Positions 8,395 to 17,868 are shown, counted from the stretch's first letter. The stretch: DNA of 64,000 nt from Candidatus Planktophila dulcis (GCF_002288225.1 NZ_CP016777.1:186001-250000); one strand, 5' to 3'. A program made the numbers and translations. The notes: a model not told the origin generated them from the letters alone.

Positions 8395-11300
8395 CGAGTA
8401 AATGCCTCATCCATTAATGCCTTTGCCTCATCCTCGTGCAAGTGGTGATTACCAGTTGCAGGGGATGCGGATGCTCGACGAGAAATGCGACGGAGAACAC
8501 GAGAATCGACGGCAGTGCCACCAATTACTTCAGTCGTGCTGAGTGCGACGTGTGGCCATGCACCTTGATAAGCAGGCTCATCTTGAACCCAGAGCAAGTT
8601 AGCATTTGGATGCTTCTTCGCTTCAACTTCCATTTGTGCAACAGGAAGTGGGTAAAGGCGCTCAACACGAACAATCGCAGTGCTGCTGTCATTAAGACGT
8701 GTGCGCTCTGCAACAAGATCGTGATAAACCTTTCCTGAACAGAAGATTAAGCGTGATGCGTTATTGACAGTTGAATCACCAATAACAGGCAGGAACGTTC
8801 CTGAAGTGAAGTCACTGATGGATGATGCAGCAGCTTTCAGACGCAACATCGACTTCGGTGTGAAGACAACCATTGGACGTCGCTTTGGATTGGCTGCATG
8901 AAAGCGCAGCAAGTGGAAGTAAGAAGCAGGAGTTGAAGGCTGAGCAACAGTCATATTCTTTTCAGCACAGAGCGCCAGGAAGCGCTCAATGCGAGCGGAA
9001 GAGTGATCTGGTCCTTGGCCTTCATAACCGTGAGGCAACAAGAGCACTACAGATGAACGCTCACCCCACTTTTGTAGTGCAGAAGATATGAATTCATCGA
9101 TGATTGTCTGTGCTCCGTTGGCGAAGTCACCGAACTGACCTTCCCACAAGACGAGAGCTTCATCGCGGACTACTGAGTATCCGTATTCAAAGCCCATGGC
9201 GGCATATTCGCTGAGCAATGAGTCGACAACAAAGAATTGATTTGCATCTGAGATGAGCGAGCGAAGTGGCGTCCACTCGCTTCCATTCTCTTTATCAATG
9301 ATTACTGCGTGGCGATTCGAGAATGTTCCACGACGTGAATCTTGTCCTGCAAGGCGAATTGGTCGACCTTCCTTAAGAAGGGAGCCGAATGCAAGCATTT
9401 CACCTGTTGACCAGTCAATGGTTCCATCGTTAATTGACTCTGCACGCTTTTGTAGCTGTGGCAAAAGCTTAGGATGCACATGGAATCCTTCTGGAACTGC
9501 AACTTGTGTAGCTGCAATCTCGCGGATGAGCTGCTCAGAGATGAATGTAGGAACATCCTCTGCATTAGGAACAATTGGTGGAACAAAGTTTGGATCATGC
9601 TCTTCTTGGTAGTTGGCAACGGATGCGAAGACTTCTTCAAGTTGAGCCTGGTAATCACGTGCGATCTCTTCAGCTTCAACAGGTGTGATATCTCCACGCC
9701 CAACAAGTGCTTCTGTATAGAGAGTACGAGTCGTGCGTTTTTCATCGATGAGCTTATACATGAGAGGTTGAGTAAAGCTTGGTTCGTCACCTTCGTTATG
9801 GCCGCGACGTCGGTAGCAGACCATATCGATTACTACATCTTTATTAAATTCCTGACGATATTCAAATGCAAGATGTGCAACGCGAACACAGGCTTCAGGA
9901 TCATCTCCATTAACGTGGAAGATAGGGGCTTCAATCATCTTTGCAACATCTGTGCAGTAACGAGCAGTGCGAGAAGCAACAGGTGAAGTTGTAAATCCGA
10001 CTTGGTTATTGACGACAATGTGAATAGTTCCACCAGTGCGATATCCCGGAAGTCCAGCTAGCTGCATGGTTTCAGCATTCACGCCTTGCCCCGCAAAGGA
10101 TGCATCACCGTGGAGAAGAATTGGAAGAACGCTGTATGCACCCTTGGTATTGAGGCGATCTTGCTTAGCGCGCACAATGCCTTCAAGCACTGGGTTAACT
10201 GCTTCAAGGTGTGAAGGATTTGCTGCTAGATAAATCTTTGTCTTAGCTCCTGATTCGGCAGTGAAGACACCTTCAGTACCTAAGTGGTACTTCACGTCTC
10301 CTGAACCATGAACTTGGTTCTCGGCATAGTGGCCTTGGAATTCCTGGAAGATCTGGCCGACTGGCTTACCTGCAATATTTGCAAGCATATTGAGACGACC
10401 GCGGTGTGGCATACCGATACACACTTCATCAAGCCCTCGTTCTGCTGCTGCAGAGACAATTGCATCTGTAAGTGGAATAACTGATTCGCCACCTTCGAGT
10501 GAGAATCGCTTTTGTCCAACGAATTTTGTTTGCAAGAAAGATTCAAATGCCTCTGCGCTATTGAGTTTACGCAAGATTCGAAGCTGCTCTTCGCGTTCAA
10601 TGGAAGGCAATCCCACTTCAATATGTTCTTGCATCCACTTACGTTCTGCAGGTTCTGAGATATGCATGTACTCAACACCGATAGAGCGGCAGTAAGAGTC
10701 ACGAAGAATTCCAAGAATTTTACGAAGTGGAAGGAACTTCTTTCCACCAAACCCACCTGTTGCAAATTCGCGATCGAGATCCCACAAAGTGAGTCCGTGA
10801 GTCACAACATCGAGATCTGGATGTGTGCGTTGTGCGTAGACAAGTGGATCGATATCTGCCATGAGGTGGCCCCAGATGCGATATGCCTGAATAAGTTGTT
10901 GCACGCGCGCTGTCTTATCAATTTCTTCATCTTTTGTTACTGCAAAGTCAACTGCCCAGCGAATAGGCTCGTATGGAATTCGAAGTGCGGTAAAGATTTC
11001 ATCATAGAAGTGATCGGCACCGAGTAAGAATTCGTGAATACGACGTAAGAAATCACCTGATTGAGCACCCTGAATAACACGGTGGTCATATGTACTGGTG
11101 AGCGTTACGACCTTACTAATTGCCATGCGAGCAAGGGTCTCTTCATTTGAACCGTGGAATTCTGCTGGGTAATCGAGTGCACCAACTCCCATGATCAGGC
11201 CCTGGCCTTGAACTAGGCGTGGAACAGAGTGAACAGTTCCGATTGTTCCTGGGTTTGTTAGTGAAACGGTTGTTCCTGCGTAATCCTCAACAGTCAGAGT

Positions 11301-12095
11301 TCCGCTACGTGCCTTCTTCACAATTGCTTCATAGGCAACCCAGAAATGGCCGAAATCAAGTTCTTCACAACCCTTGATTGATGGAACAAGTAGTTGACGA
11401 GTTCCATCTGGCTTTGCCAAGTCGATGGCAATACCTAAATTGATATGTTCTGGTTTTCCAAGAGCTGGCTTTCCTTCGAGTTCTCCGTAGAAAGCATTCA
11501 TCTCTGGCATGGCACGAAGTGCTTTGATCATGGCGTAGGCGATGAGATGAGTAAATGAAACTTTTCCGCCTCGTGTGCGCTTAAGGTGATTATTAATAAC
11601 AATGCGGTTATCAATCATCAACTTTGCAGGAATTGCTCGCACTGATGTTGCTGTTGGAACAGTCAGCGATGCTTCCATGCTCTGCACAACACGAGCTGGC
11701 ACTCCACGAATTGGTTCTAGCGTTGACGCGCTCTGTGTTGCAAGAGTTGGAATAGGTTTTGCAATTGGCTGTGCTGGGGTTGCAGGAGCTGCGTTGACGT
11801 TACGAACAACAGGTTGTGTCTGCGCGGGTGTGGCAACAACAGGGGCTGCAGGAGTTGGCGCAACAGGTGTAGTCCCTGTCATTGAAATATTTGGTGGAGT
11901 TACTGTCTTCGGAGTTGGCGGAGTTCCACCTTTAGGAGCGCCTGCAACGGGTGCGGTAGGAGTACCTGCTTGAGGATTATTTTGGAAGTGGACTACCCAT
12001 TCAGGTGGAACGGAGGTTGGATCGGCTTGATATCGCTCGAACATTTCTTCGACGAGCCAATCATTTGCGCCGAAGTCCTGACCTGATTGCGACAC
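8391..12095 (-). CDS. kgd: Multifunctional 2-oxoglutarate decarboxylase/dehydrogenase E1 with succinyltransferase domain
   Basis: A 1234-aa actinobacterial fusion (Kgd/OdhA) of E2-type acyltransferase and E1 domains for the 2-oxoglutarate to succinyl-CoA step of the TCA cycle. In order: a short N-terminal helix segment (NDWLVEEMFERYQADP), a Pro/Ala/Thr-rich linker (about 41-125), an E2 catalytic domain (about 126-360, catalytic His338 in TYDHRVIQGAQSG), then the ThDP-dependent E1 domain (PHRGRLNML, GDASFAGQG). No lipoyl domain is present, as usual; a separate lipoylated E2 and an E3 are needed. Start is GTG, with an AAAGGGG ribosome-binding site upstream. mrx1 is coupled downstream. Confidence 0.96.
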   Translation of the reverse strand: MSQSGQDFGANDWLVEEMFERYQADPTSVPPEWVVHFQNNPQAGTPTAPVAGAPKGGTPPTPKTVTPPNISMTGTTPVAPTPAAPVVATPAQTQPVVRNVNAAPATPAQPIAKPIPTLATQSASTLEPIRGVPARVVQSMEASLTVPTATSVRAIPAKLMIDNRIVINNHLKRTRGGKVSFTHLIAYAMIKALRAMPEMNAFYGELEGKPALGKPEHINLGIAIDLAKPDGTRQLLVPSIKGCEELDFGHFWVAYEAIVKKARSGTLTVEDYAGTTVSLTNPGTIGTVHSVPRLVQGQGLIMGVGALDYPAEFHGSNEETLARMAISKVVTLTSTYDHRVIQGAQSGDFLRRIHEFLLGADHFYDEIFTALRIPYEPIRWAVDFAVTKDEEIDKTARVQQLIQAYRIWGHLMADIDPLVYAQRTHPDLDVVTHGLTLWDLDREFATGGFGGKKFLPLRKILGILRDSYCRSIGVEYMHISEPAERKWMQEHIEVGLPSIEREEQLRILRKLNSAEAFESFLQTKFVGQKRFSLEGGESVIPLTDAIVSAAAERGLDEVCIGMPHRGRLNMLANIAGKPVGQIFQEFQGHYAENQVHGSGDVKYHLGTEGVFTAESGAKTKIYLAANPSHLEAVNPVLEGIVRAKQDRLNTKGAYSVLPILLHGDASFAGQGVNAETMQLAGLPGYRTGGTIHIVVNNQVGFTTSPVASRTARYCTDVAKMIEAPIFHVNGDDPEACVRVAHLAFEYRQEFNKDVVIDMVCYRRRGHNEGDEPSFTQPLMYKLIDEKRTTRTLYTEALVGRGDITPVEAEEIARDYQAQLEEVFASVANYQEEHDPNFVPPIVPNAEDVPTFISEQLIREIAATQVAVPEGFHVHPKLLPQLQKRAESINDGTIDWSTGEMLAFGSLLKEGRPIRLAGQDSRRGTFSNRHAVIIDKENGSEWTPLRSLISDANQFFVVDSLLSEYAAMGFEYGYSVVRDEALVLWEGQFGDFANGAQTIIDEFISSALQKWGERSSVVLLLPHGYEGQGPDHSSARIERFLALCAEKNMTVAQPSTPASYFHLLRFHAANPKRRPMVVFTPKSMLRLKAAASSISDFTSGTFLPVIGDSTVNNASRLIFCSGKVYHDLVAERTRLNDSSTAIVRVERLYPLPVAQMEVEAKKHPNANLLWVQDEPAYQGAWPHVALSTTEVIGGTAVDSRVLRRISRRASASPATGNHHLHEDEAKALMDEAFTR

Positions 12096-12269
12096 TGAGC
12101 GCCCCTTTGCAAATTCCAGTATTTTTCAGGCTAAGACTATCGGCTGTGAGCGCATGAGTTAAATGGCGTAATGGGCCAGATATCGCGAGATTGCGCACAT
12201 TTTCAAGGGTTACAACCCAACCTTCACCTTCGAAAGGCGAGGTATCCCAAATTTTGAGAGAGTTCGTTC
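12096..12269. other. Divergent intergenic region, kgd / SDR gene
   Basis: A 174-bp region holding both promoters. The SDR start is preceded by GAGAG at 12255-12260, about 10 nt upstream. A short perfect dyad GGGTT-AC-AACCC occurs near 12208. No unambiguous -35/-10 pair could be assigned by eye. Confidence 0.4.
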
Positions 12270-13025
12270 ATGTCATCTCAGAGCACCCGCCCGATTGCCA
12301 TCATTACGGGCGGAAGTCGTGGACTTGGCTTTGAGGTCGCAAAGGCGCTGACTTTGCAAGGTTTCGATATTGCACTGATTGCAAAAGATCAGCAAGGTCT
12401 TGAAAGTGCAGCAAATCTGATTCGCGAAGCAGATCGATATCACAATGGGGTTTCCACTTCACAGATTTCAACTTTTGCATGTGATCTCGAGCAGCCTCAT
12501 CTAGTTCGGGAATTGATTGATGCACTTAACCAATCTCTTGCAACTCCAGCAGTACTTGTTCTGGCTCATGGAGTGATGAGTGAAAAAATGTCGAAGACTT
12601 TGAAAACTAATGATGCTGAATGGCGACGAGTAATGGCAATCAATCTTGACTCGGTCTTTCAACTTGTTAATGGCATCGCACCTGCAATGGCTGATGCACG
12701 TAATGGTCGCGTCATTATCTTCTCTGCATGCCTCGGCCGAATGTCGGGACCAGGAAATGCGGGAGGACTTGCTCCATACAGAATCAGTAAGGCAGGAGTC
12801 AATGCACTTGTTCGAAACCTTGCACATGAAACAGGATTAGGTGCTCGTGGATTCCTTGTCGATGCAACTTGTCCTAATCATTCACGCACAGATATGGGTG
12901 GGCCTGATGCGCCACGTTCTGCAGAAGAAGGTGCAGCGACTGCAATTTGGCTCGCAACCAGGCCATTCAACGCGGGAGATGTAACGGGAGTTCTCTGGGA
13001 AGATCAGAAGATAGTTGAGTGGTGA
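12270..13025 (+). CDS. Short-chain dehydrogenase/reductase family oxidoreductase
   Basis: A 251-aa classical SDR. The Rossmann dinucleotide motif TGGSRGLGFEVA is at about residues 13-24, and the active-site YxxxK appears as YRISK in APYRISKAG near residue 171. FabG-like enzymes share this layout, but the substrate cannot be named; membership in the 3-oxoacyl-reductase or sugar-alcohol dehydrogenase groups is equally possible. It is a single-gene unit. Its TGA stop codon is the first three bases of the palindromic repeat array that follows. Confidence 0.8.
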   Translation: MSSQSTRPIAIITGGSRGLGFEVAKALTLQGFDIALIAKDQQGLESAANLIREADRYHNGVSTSQISTFACDLEQPHLVRELIDALNQSLATPAVLVLAHGVMSEKMSKTLKTNDAEWRRVMAINLDSVFQLVNGIAPAMADARNGRVIIFSACLGRMSGPGNAGGLAPYRISKAGVNALVRNLAHETGLGARGFLVDATCPNHSRTDMGGPDAPRSAEEGAATAIWLATRPFNAGDVTGVLWEDQKIVEW

Positions 13026-13156
13026 TGCGTATCCGCATCAAACCCAACTCCTGATGCGTATCCGCATCATCCTCATACCCTGATGCGTATCCGCATCAGC
13101 CTCATACCCTGATGCGTATACGCATCAGCCTCATACCCTCATGCGTATCCGCATCA
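13023..13156. repeat. Five-copy tandem array of an 18-bp palindrome at an exact 29-bp period
   Basis: The palindrome TGATGCGTATCCGCATCA, or close variants, occurs at 13023-13040, 13052-13069, 13081-13098, 13110-13127 and 13139-13156. Copy 4 has TATA at the centre and is a perfect palindrome; copy 5 has one mismatch (TCATGCG). The 11-bp spacers of copies 2-3, 3-4 and 4-5 are nearly identical (tcctcataccc once, gcctcataccc twice); the first differs (aacccaactcc). The array starts on the stop codon of the SDR gene and ends on the stop codon of the convergent membrane-protein gene. It could act as a bidirectional terminator, a REP-like element or a protein-binding array. Confidence 0.95.
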
Positions 13157-13501
13157 GCCTTCGTCTTTAGCGATACTGAAAGCAAAATACAGCGTTGGAA
13201 GTGCGAGAATCAGAATCACTAGTGCACCGATATAGAAGGCCCCTTGTATTTGATAGTAGGCAACGCCAAGTGCAATCAAATTGGCCAAAATCGCAGGAGA
13301 TCTTCCATAATTTCTACCTTTCGCATATCCGCGACCTGCAATAAATAGCCCAAAAGCCCCGAGTGAAGCGAATGAAATTTCCCCCAATAAAGGAGCAACT
13401 TCTTCATTTTCATGGGTGAAGCTAAAGAAAATTAGCCACAAACCAAGGGCCAGCACGATGGCGGCTTCGATATATAGAAGTATTGCGATTTTTGCTCTCA
13501 T
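13154..13501 (-). CDS. Hypothetical small membrane protein
   Basis: A 115-aa protein with about four predicted hydrophobic helices (IAILLYIEAAIVLALGLWLIF, ISFASLGAFGLFIAGRGYA, PAILANLIALGVAYYQI, FYIGALVILILALPTLYFAFSI). No recognised family; function unknown. I prefer ATG 13501 because TAAAGT (13509-13514) lies 7 nt upstream in the leaderless position; a GTG at 13522 would add seven residues. The stop codon lies inside the last copy of the palindromic array. It is divergent from prfB. Confidence 0.7.
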   Translation of the reverse strand: MRAKIAILLYIEAAIVLALGLWLIFFSFTHENEEVAPLLGEISFASLGAFGLFIAGRGYAKGRNYGRSPAILANLIALGVAYYQIQGAFYIGALVILILALPTLYFAFSIAKDEG

Positions 13502-13508
13502 GCCTATC

Positions 13509-13514
13509 ACTTTA
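13509..13514 (-). promoter_or_regulatory. -10 element for the small membrane protein gene
   Basis: TAAAGT on the minus strand, 7 nt before ATG 13501. Supports the shorter start. Confidence 0.4.
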
Positions 13515-13547
13515 TCAGTCACATAAATTTCATGTAAAAGTAGTCGC

Positions 13548-13553
13548 TATCCT
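13548..13553 (+). promoter_or_regulatory. -10 element for leaderless prfB mRNA
   Basis: TATCCT ends 6 nt before the prfB ATG; no Shine-Dalgarno sequence is present. Confidence 0.6.
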
Positions 13554-13559
13554 TTATCT

Positions 13560-14663
13560 ATGGCTCGCGAATACAACCTTGAGATAAACGAGATTGGCGC
13601 GACCCTTACCTCTATTGAAAAGGTATTAGATCTTCCAAAGCTCGAAGCAGAAGCTGTTGAACTTGAGGCTGCAGCAGGCGTTCCTAATTTATGGGATGAC
13701 CCCGAAAAGGCTCAGGCGGTCACAAGTAAGTTATCTCGAGTTCAATCAACGATTGCCCGTCTCAAAGGATTGCGCCGCCGCGTAGATGATCTACCCGTCC
13801 TCTTTGAGTTGGCAGCAGGCGAACCTGGCGGTTCGGCACTTCATGATGCAGAGAGTGAGCTCGATGCAACAATCAAAGCAATTAGTGAACTTGAAGTAAC
13901 GACACTCCTCAATGGTGAATACGATGATCGTGATGCTCTAATCACGATTCGCTCCGAAGCCGGTGGCGTTGAAGCAGCGGATTGGGCTGAAATGCTGATG
14001 CGTATGTATTTGCGATACTGTGAACGTCACGAATACAAAGTTGATGTACTTGAAACTTCCTACGCTGAAGAGGCTGGAATAAAATCAACAACATTCCGGA
14101 TTACGGCACCTTATGCATATGGAACTTTATCTGTCGAGCAAGGAACACATCGCTTGGTGCGCATTTCTCCATTTGACTCACAATCTCGTCGCCACACCTC
14201 CTTTGCGGGAGTTGAAGTAGTCCCAGTTGTTGAACAAAGTGATCACATAGAATTAGATGAAAAAGAAATTCGTGTCGATGTCTATCGCTCTTCAGGTCCT
14301 GGAGGGCAAGGAGTTAACACAACGGACTCGGCCGTGCGCTTGACTCACATTCCAACCGGAATTGTTGTCTCATGCCAGAACGAACGTTCACAGATTCAAA
14401 ATAAGGCAACGGCAATGGCAGTATTGCAATCAAAATTGTTAGAGCGCCGCCGGCAGGAAGAGCAGGCAAAAATCAATGCGCTCAAAGGCGATAACTCTGG
14501 ATCTTGGGGAAATCAGATGCGCTCCTATGTATTAGCCCCGTATCAAATGGTGAAAGATCTCCGAAATAATCATGAGACAGGCAATACATCGGCTGTATTA
14601 AACGGCGAAATTGATGATTTCATCGAAGCTGGAATTCGCTGGCGCCGAAGCGCATCACATTAA
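13560..14663 (+). CDS. prfB: Peptide chain release factor 2
   Basis: RF2, 367 aa, which recognises UGA and UAA stop codons. The tripeptide anticodon SPF is at residues 203-205 ([15 protein letters not shown]) and the catalytic GGQ at 248-250 ([14 protein letters not shown]). The reading frame is continuous: the programmed +1 frameshift that autoregulates RF2 in many bacteria is absent, as in other Actinobacteria. First gene of the conserved prfB-ftsE-ftsX-smpB-ssrA cluster, expressed from a leaderless promoter. Confidence 0.97.
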   Translation: MAREYNLEINEIGATLTSIEKVLDLPKLEAEAVELEAAAGVPNLWDDPEKAQAVTSKLSRVQSTIARLKGLRRRVDDLPVLFELAAGEPGGSALHDAESELDATIKAISELEVTTLLNGEYDDRDALITIRSEAGGVEAADWAEMLMRMYLRYCERHEYKVDVLETSYAEEAGIKSTTFRITAPYAYGTLSVEQGTHRLVRISPFDSQSRRHTSFAGVEVVPVVEQSDHIELDEKEIRVDVYRSSGPGGQGVNTTDSAVRLTHIPTGIVVSCQNERSQIQNKATAMAVLQSKLLERRRQEEQAKINALKGDNSGSWGNQMRSYVLAPYQMVKDLRNNHETGNTSAVLNGEIDDFIEAGIRWRRSASH

Positions 14664-14800
14664 TTCTCACCTTAAATATCACCAGTTTTACGCCTGCTGT
14701 GATTCTTCTTTCCTCTGTGAATTCTCATAAAAAGCTCGAATTAACCCAGAAATAGCAGCTTCGCTCCATAAACTAGGGGCAGGTCTCAAAGGAGCAGCGT

Positions 14801-15490
14801 GTGATTAAGTTTGAAAATGTATCGAAGATTTATTCGGGGCAAGATCGTCCTGCCCTTGAGAGCGTGAATATTGAAATTCTCAAAGGCGAGTTTGTCTTCC
14901 TTGTGGGAATGTCAGGTTCTGGTAAATCAACGTTCCTGCGATTGATCTTGCGCGAAGAGCGTCCAACATCAGGAATCATTCATGTCGCTGGAAAAGATCT
15001 TGGAACTCTGGCAAATCATAAAGTTCCCGAACTTCGCCGCCAAGTAGGAACTGTCTTCCAAGATTTCCGATTGCTTCCAAATAAAACAATTTCAGAAAAC
15101 ATTGCATTCTCACTCCACGTTCTAGGATATTCACAGAAGGAAATCAATCGTGAAGTTCCTGAAATGCTTGAACTCGTTGGACTCGAAGATAAAGGTGACC
15201 GCTTACCTTCAGAGATTTCAGGTGGAGAACAGCAGCGCGTAGCAATTGCTCGTGCATATGTGACTCGCCCATCAATCATCATTGCTGACGAACCAACTGG
15301 AAACTTAGACCCCGCACTTTCAGTGGGCATTATGAAGTTACTGGATCGCATTAATCGCGAGGGCACAACAGTTCTTATGGCAACTCACGATTCAGGCATT
15401 GTGGATCAGATGCGCAAGCGCGTTATCGAACTCGATGGCGGCCACGTTATTCGCGATCAAGTTCGCGGCGTCTATGGATACACGGGATAA
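14801..15490 (+). CDS. ftsE: Cell division ATP-binding protein FtsE
   Basis: A 229-aa ABC ATPase that pairs with FtsX at the divisome to activate cell-wall hydrolases. Walker A is GMSGSGKST (about residues 36-44), the signature motif SGGEQQRVAIARA and Walker B IIIADEPTGNLDP follow, and the H-loop is ATHDS. The GTG start has a clear AAAGGAG ribosome-binding site (about 14788-14794). The 137-bp gap after prfB contains TAAACT at 14769-14774, a possible -10 element giving a short leader. Confidence 0.96.
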   Translation: MIKFENVSKIYSGQDRPALESVNIEILKGEFVFLVGMSGSGKSTFLRLILREERPTSGIIHVAGKDLGTLANHKVPELRRQVGTVFQDFRLLPNKTISENIAFSLHVLGYSQKEINREVPEMLELVGLEDKGDRLPSEISGGEQQRVAIARAYVTRPSIIIADEPTGNLDPALSVGIMKLLDRINREGTTVLMATHDSGIVDQMRKRVIELDGGHVIRDQVRGVYGYTG

Positions 15491-15501
15491 GGGGCAGATA
15501 C

Positions 15502-16404
15502 ATGCGCGCAGGATTCTTAATGAGCGAAGTCCGTATTGGACTTCGTAGAAACCTCACAATGACTTTTGCAGTTGTCGTCACCGTGGCAATCTCGCTATCC
15601 CTCCTTGGAATTGGATTGCTCTCTAACTCACAGGTGAGCGCAATGAAGGATTATTGGTATGACAAGATCGAAGTTTCAGTATTTCTCTGCGGATCACTCT
15701 CTGAGTCCCCTTCTTGCGGTGCAGGAGTAGTTTCACCAGATCAACGCTCATCAATTAAGGCAGATCTCGAAGCACTTCCAGTAGTCCAGAGCGTCTTCTA
15801 TGAATCTCAGTCTGAAGCCTTTAAGCGTTTCCAAGAGCGATTTAAGAATTCTGCAATCGCACAGAATGTGACTGCAGATCAGCTTCCAGAATCATTCCGC
15901 GTCAAACTCAAGGACCCAACACAATTTGATGTTGTTGTTAGCGCATTTAGTGGTCGTCCTGGCGTCGACATCGTTCAAGATCAACGCACAATTCTTGAGA
16001 AGTTCTTTAAATTGCTTGCAGTACTTCGCAATGGCGCACTGATTGTTGGCCTTCTTTCAGTTCTCACTGCAGCGTTGCTCATTAGCAACACACTTCGTAT
16101 TGCTGCATTTAACCGACGACGCGAAACAGGCGTGATGAAACTTGTTGGTGCATCCTCTTGGTCAATCCAGCTCCCATTCCTCCTCGAAGGAATTTTCTCT
16201 GCATTTGTTGGATGGATTTTGGCAACCGGACTCCTCAGTGCACTGAAATACGTTGTGCAGGAAAAAGTGGCCCCCCTGCTTACCTTTACTAAGTTCTTTG
16301 GGTGGGGCGAAGTTGCAGCAGCATCTGCCTGGTTATTACTGACAGGCCTTGTTGTTTCAACAATCGCATCGCTGGTTACACTTCGCCGTTACTTAAAGGT
16401 TTAA
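15502..16404 (+). CDS. ftsX: Cell division protein FtsX
   Basis: A 300-aa FtsX permease-like protein. One N-terminal membrane helix (about 20-42) is followed by an extracytoplasmic domain (about 43-170) containing two Cys ([15 protein letters not shown]), then three C-terminal helices with the conserved cytoplasmic segment [15 protein letters not shown]. With FtsE it would transmit ATP hydrolysis to a periplasmic peptidoglycan hydrolase, probably a RipC-type protein encoded elsewhere. It lies 11 nt after ftsE. Confidence 0.95.
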   Translation: MRAGFLMSEVRIGLRRNLTMTFAVVVTVAISLSLLGIGLLSNSQVSAMKDYWYDKIEVSVFLCGSLSESPSCGAGVVSPDQRSSIKADLEALPVVQSVFYESQSEAFKRFQERFKNSAIAQNVTADQLPESFRVKLKDPTQFDVVVSAFSGRPGVDIVQDQRTILEKFFKLLAVLRNGALIVGLLSVLTAALLISNTLRIAAFNRRRETGVMKLVGASSWSIQLPFLLEGIFSAFVGWILATGLLSALKYVVQEKVAPLLTFTKFFGWGEVAAASAWLLLTGLVVSTIASLVTLRRYLKV

Positions 16405-16442
16405 TTACCTCAACGAATCAACACTTACTGGGAGGTGAGCTC

Positions 16443-16925
16443 ATGGTCAAAGAGGTAGGCAAGAAGCTCATCGCTCAGAATAAGAAGGCTCGTCACGATT
16501 TTTCCATCGATGATGTCTATGAATGCGGCATTGTCCTCATGGGCACTGAAGTGAAATCACTACGTGCAGGTCGTGCATCTCTGATCGATGGCTTTGCCAT
16601 GATTGAAAATGGTGAACTCTGGCTACATGGCGTTCATATTCCTGAATACACGGAAGGAACATGGACTAATCACACACCTCGTCGTAAACGAAAGTTATTA
16701 GTTCATAAACTTGAACTTAGAAAGATCGCCGCACGCGTGAAGGATTCTGGAATTACTCTTGTGCCTTTGCAGCTCTACTTTAAGGATGGAAAAGCAAAGA
16801 TTGAAGTAGCTGTTGCTAAGGGAAAGAAGGCGCACGATAAGCGCAGCACCTTGATGGAGCAGCAAGCGACCCGTGAAGTAAATCGTGAGCTTTCCCGCCG
16901 CCAATCAGGAAAAGATAGTTTTTAA
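16443..16925 (+). CDS. smpB: SsrA-binding protein SmpB
   Basis: A 160-aa tmRNA-binding protein required for trans-translation. Family segments are visible: [31 protein letters not shown], then [25 protein letters not shown], and the basic C-terminal tail [26 protein letters not shown] chose the ATG at 16443, which has GGGAGG 8 nt upstream; a longer in-frame extension into ftsX is not needed. It is followed by its RNA partner ssrA about 210 bp downstream. Confidence 0.96.
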   Translation: MVKEVGKKLIAQNKKARHDFSIDDVYECGIVLMGTEVKSLRAGRASLIDGFAMIENGELWLHGVHIPEYTEGTWTNHTPRRKRKLLVHKLELRKIAARVKDSGITLVPLQLYFKDGKAKIEVAVAKGKKAHDKRSTLMEQQATREVNRELSRRQSGKDSF

Positions 16926-17136
16926 CGAGCGTAATTCTGAGTGGATTTCTCACTTGCCGTGGTGTTCTCTATACTTGGCACATAGCTTAGATAGATCGAG
17001 TTGGTAGACAAGAATGCCGCTCCATACCTTCTAAGAAACAAATCCACTTCAATTTTCATTGGGTGAGTTGTCTAAAAATATAAGTAAAACTAAATAGTGT
17101 GAATTACGTTTTCCACGTAATTCCCCAATTTAACTT

Positions 17137-17507
17137 GGGGGTGAACGGTCTCGACTTTAGTTGTTGGGGCAGGGGAAGCGGGCCGAGGAAGCCGGGATGA
17201 TCTCGTAAACCATGAAACCTGTGCAAAAATAACTGCAGACAACAGTCGCAGTGATTTCGCTCTAGCTGCATAAGCTAGTACCGAATCCGTCAGCCCGGGC
17301 GCGCTCTCGTCCCGGAACCTGGCGTCGCTAGAGAGCTCTTCATCGAGATAGCGTTGCGAATATCTCGAGAGAACAGTTTCGCAAATGAGTTCGTTGAATA
17401 CTTGTGTGTAAGAGATTCAGGACTGAGAAAACGTTAAACGCACTACGCCCGTAGAAGCCCTGTTTTAATTCTGAAGGACCCGGGTTCGATTCCCGGCACC
17501 TCCACCA
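17137..17507 (+). ncRNA. ssrA: Transfer-messenger RNA (tmRNA)
   Basis: A one-piece tmRNA of 371 nt. The tRNA-like acceptor stem pairs GGGGGTG (17137-17143) with CACCTCC (17497-17503), followed by encoded ACCA. The T-arm GGGTTCGATTCCC precedes it. The tag reading frame is 17223-17273 and encodes AKITADNSRSDFALAA followed by TAA; the ending ALAA is the proteolysis signal. Adjacent smpB fits. The 211-bp region upstream (16926-17136) holds no gene; a weak TTGTCT, 17 bp, TAAATA pair at 17068-17096 may be the promoter. A small hairpin AAGGAA/TTCCTT at 17516-17533 follows the RNA. Confidence 0.97.
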
Positions 17508-17524
17508 ATATTTAAAAGGAAGTG

Positions 17525-17806
17525 TTATTCCTTGCTGTCTCCATCATCAGAACCTGGTTTTAACCCCTCGAATATTTCTTTACAGATTGGGCAGACAGGA
17601 TATTTCTGAGGATCGCGAGAAGGAACCCATTTCTTTCCGCAGAGTGCGCGAACAGATTTTCCACTTACTGCAGATTCAATAATCTTTTCTTTCTTGATGT
17701 AATGAGCGAATCGATCATGACCGCCATCATCTTCTTGCTCAACAGGGCGCGTGAGTGTGTCTTTATCAGAATCCAGAGTCGGAGTACCGCGTCCAAAGAG
17801 AGGCAT
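17525..17806 (-). CDS. DUF3039 domain-containing protein
   Basis: A 93-aa actinobacterial protein of unknown function. The DUF3039 core is recognisable: HYIKKEKIIESAVSGKSVRALCGKKWVPSRDP followed by YPVCPICKEIF, giving three Cys (one in ALCGK, two in CPIC) that could bind zinc. It has a polar N terminus and an acidic C terminus. A GATAAT -10 element lies 6 nt before the ATG, suggesting a leaderless mRNA. It is convergent with ssrA. Confidence 0.88.
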   Translation of the reverse strand: MPLFGRGTPTLDSDKDTLTRPVEQEDDGGHDRFAHYIKKEKIIESAVSGKSVRALCGKKWVPSRDPQKYPVCPICKEIFEGLKPGSDDGDSKE

Positions 17807-17812
17807 GTGCTT

Positions 17813-17818
17813 ATTATC
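17813..17818 (-). promoter_or_regulatory. -10 element for leaderless DUF3039 mRNA
   Basis: GATAAT on the minus strand, 6 nt before the ATG at 17806. Confidence 0.5.
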
Positions 17819-17856
17819 TACGGAAAACCTGTCGACGTGAACAATCTAAACCACTG

Positions 17857-17862
17857 TAGAAT
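17857..17862 (+). promoter_or_regulatory. -10 element for leaderless argF mRNA
   Basis: TAGAAT ends 6 nt before the argF ATG. Confidence 0.6.
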
Positions 17863-17868
17863 CTCCCA

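Noticed and set aside
11602-11973. A 123-aa open frame opposite the kgd N terminus
   Set aside because: It is the complement of the Pro/Ala/Thr-rich linker of Kgd, which yields a Gly/Val/Ala-rich low-complexity frame; no start signals are seen.
13023-13156. CRISPR array
   Set aside because: The intervals are 11 bp and nearly identical, and no cas gene is present; the units are tandem palindromes.
13560-13640. Programmed frameshift in prfB
   Set aside because: The frame is continuous from the start through the GGQ motif and no in-frame early UGA is present.
17068-17096. Firm ssrA promoter call
   Set aside because: TTGTCT and TAAATA with 17-bp spacing is only a weak match, so it is mentioned with tmRNA but not listed as a feature.
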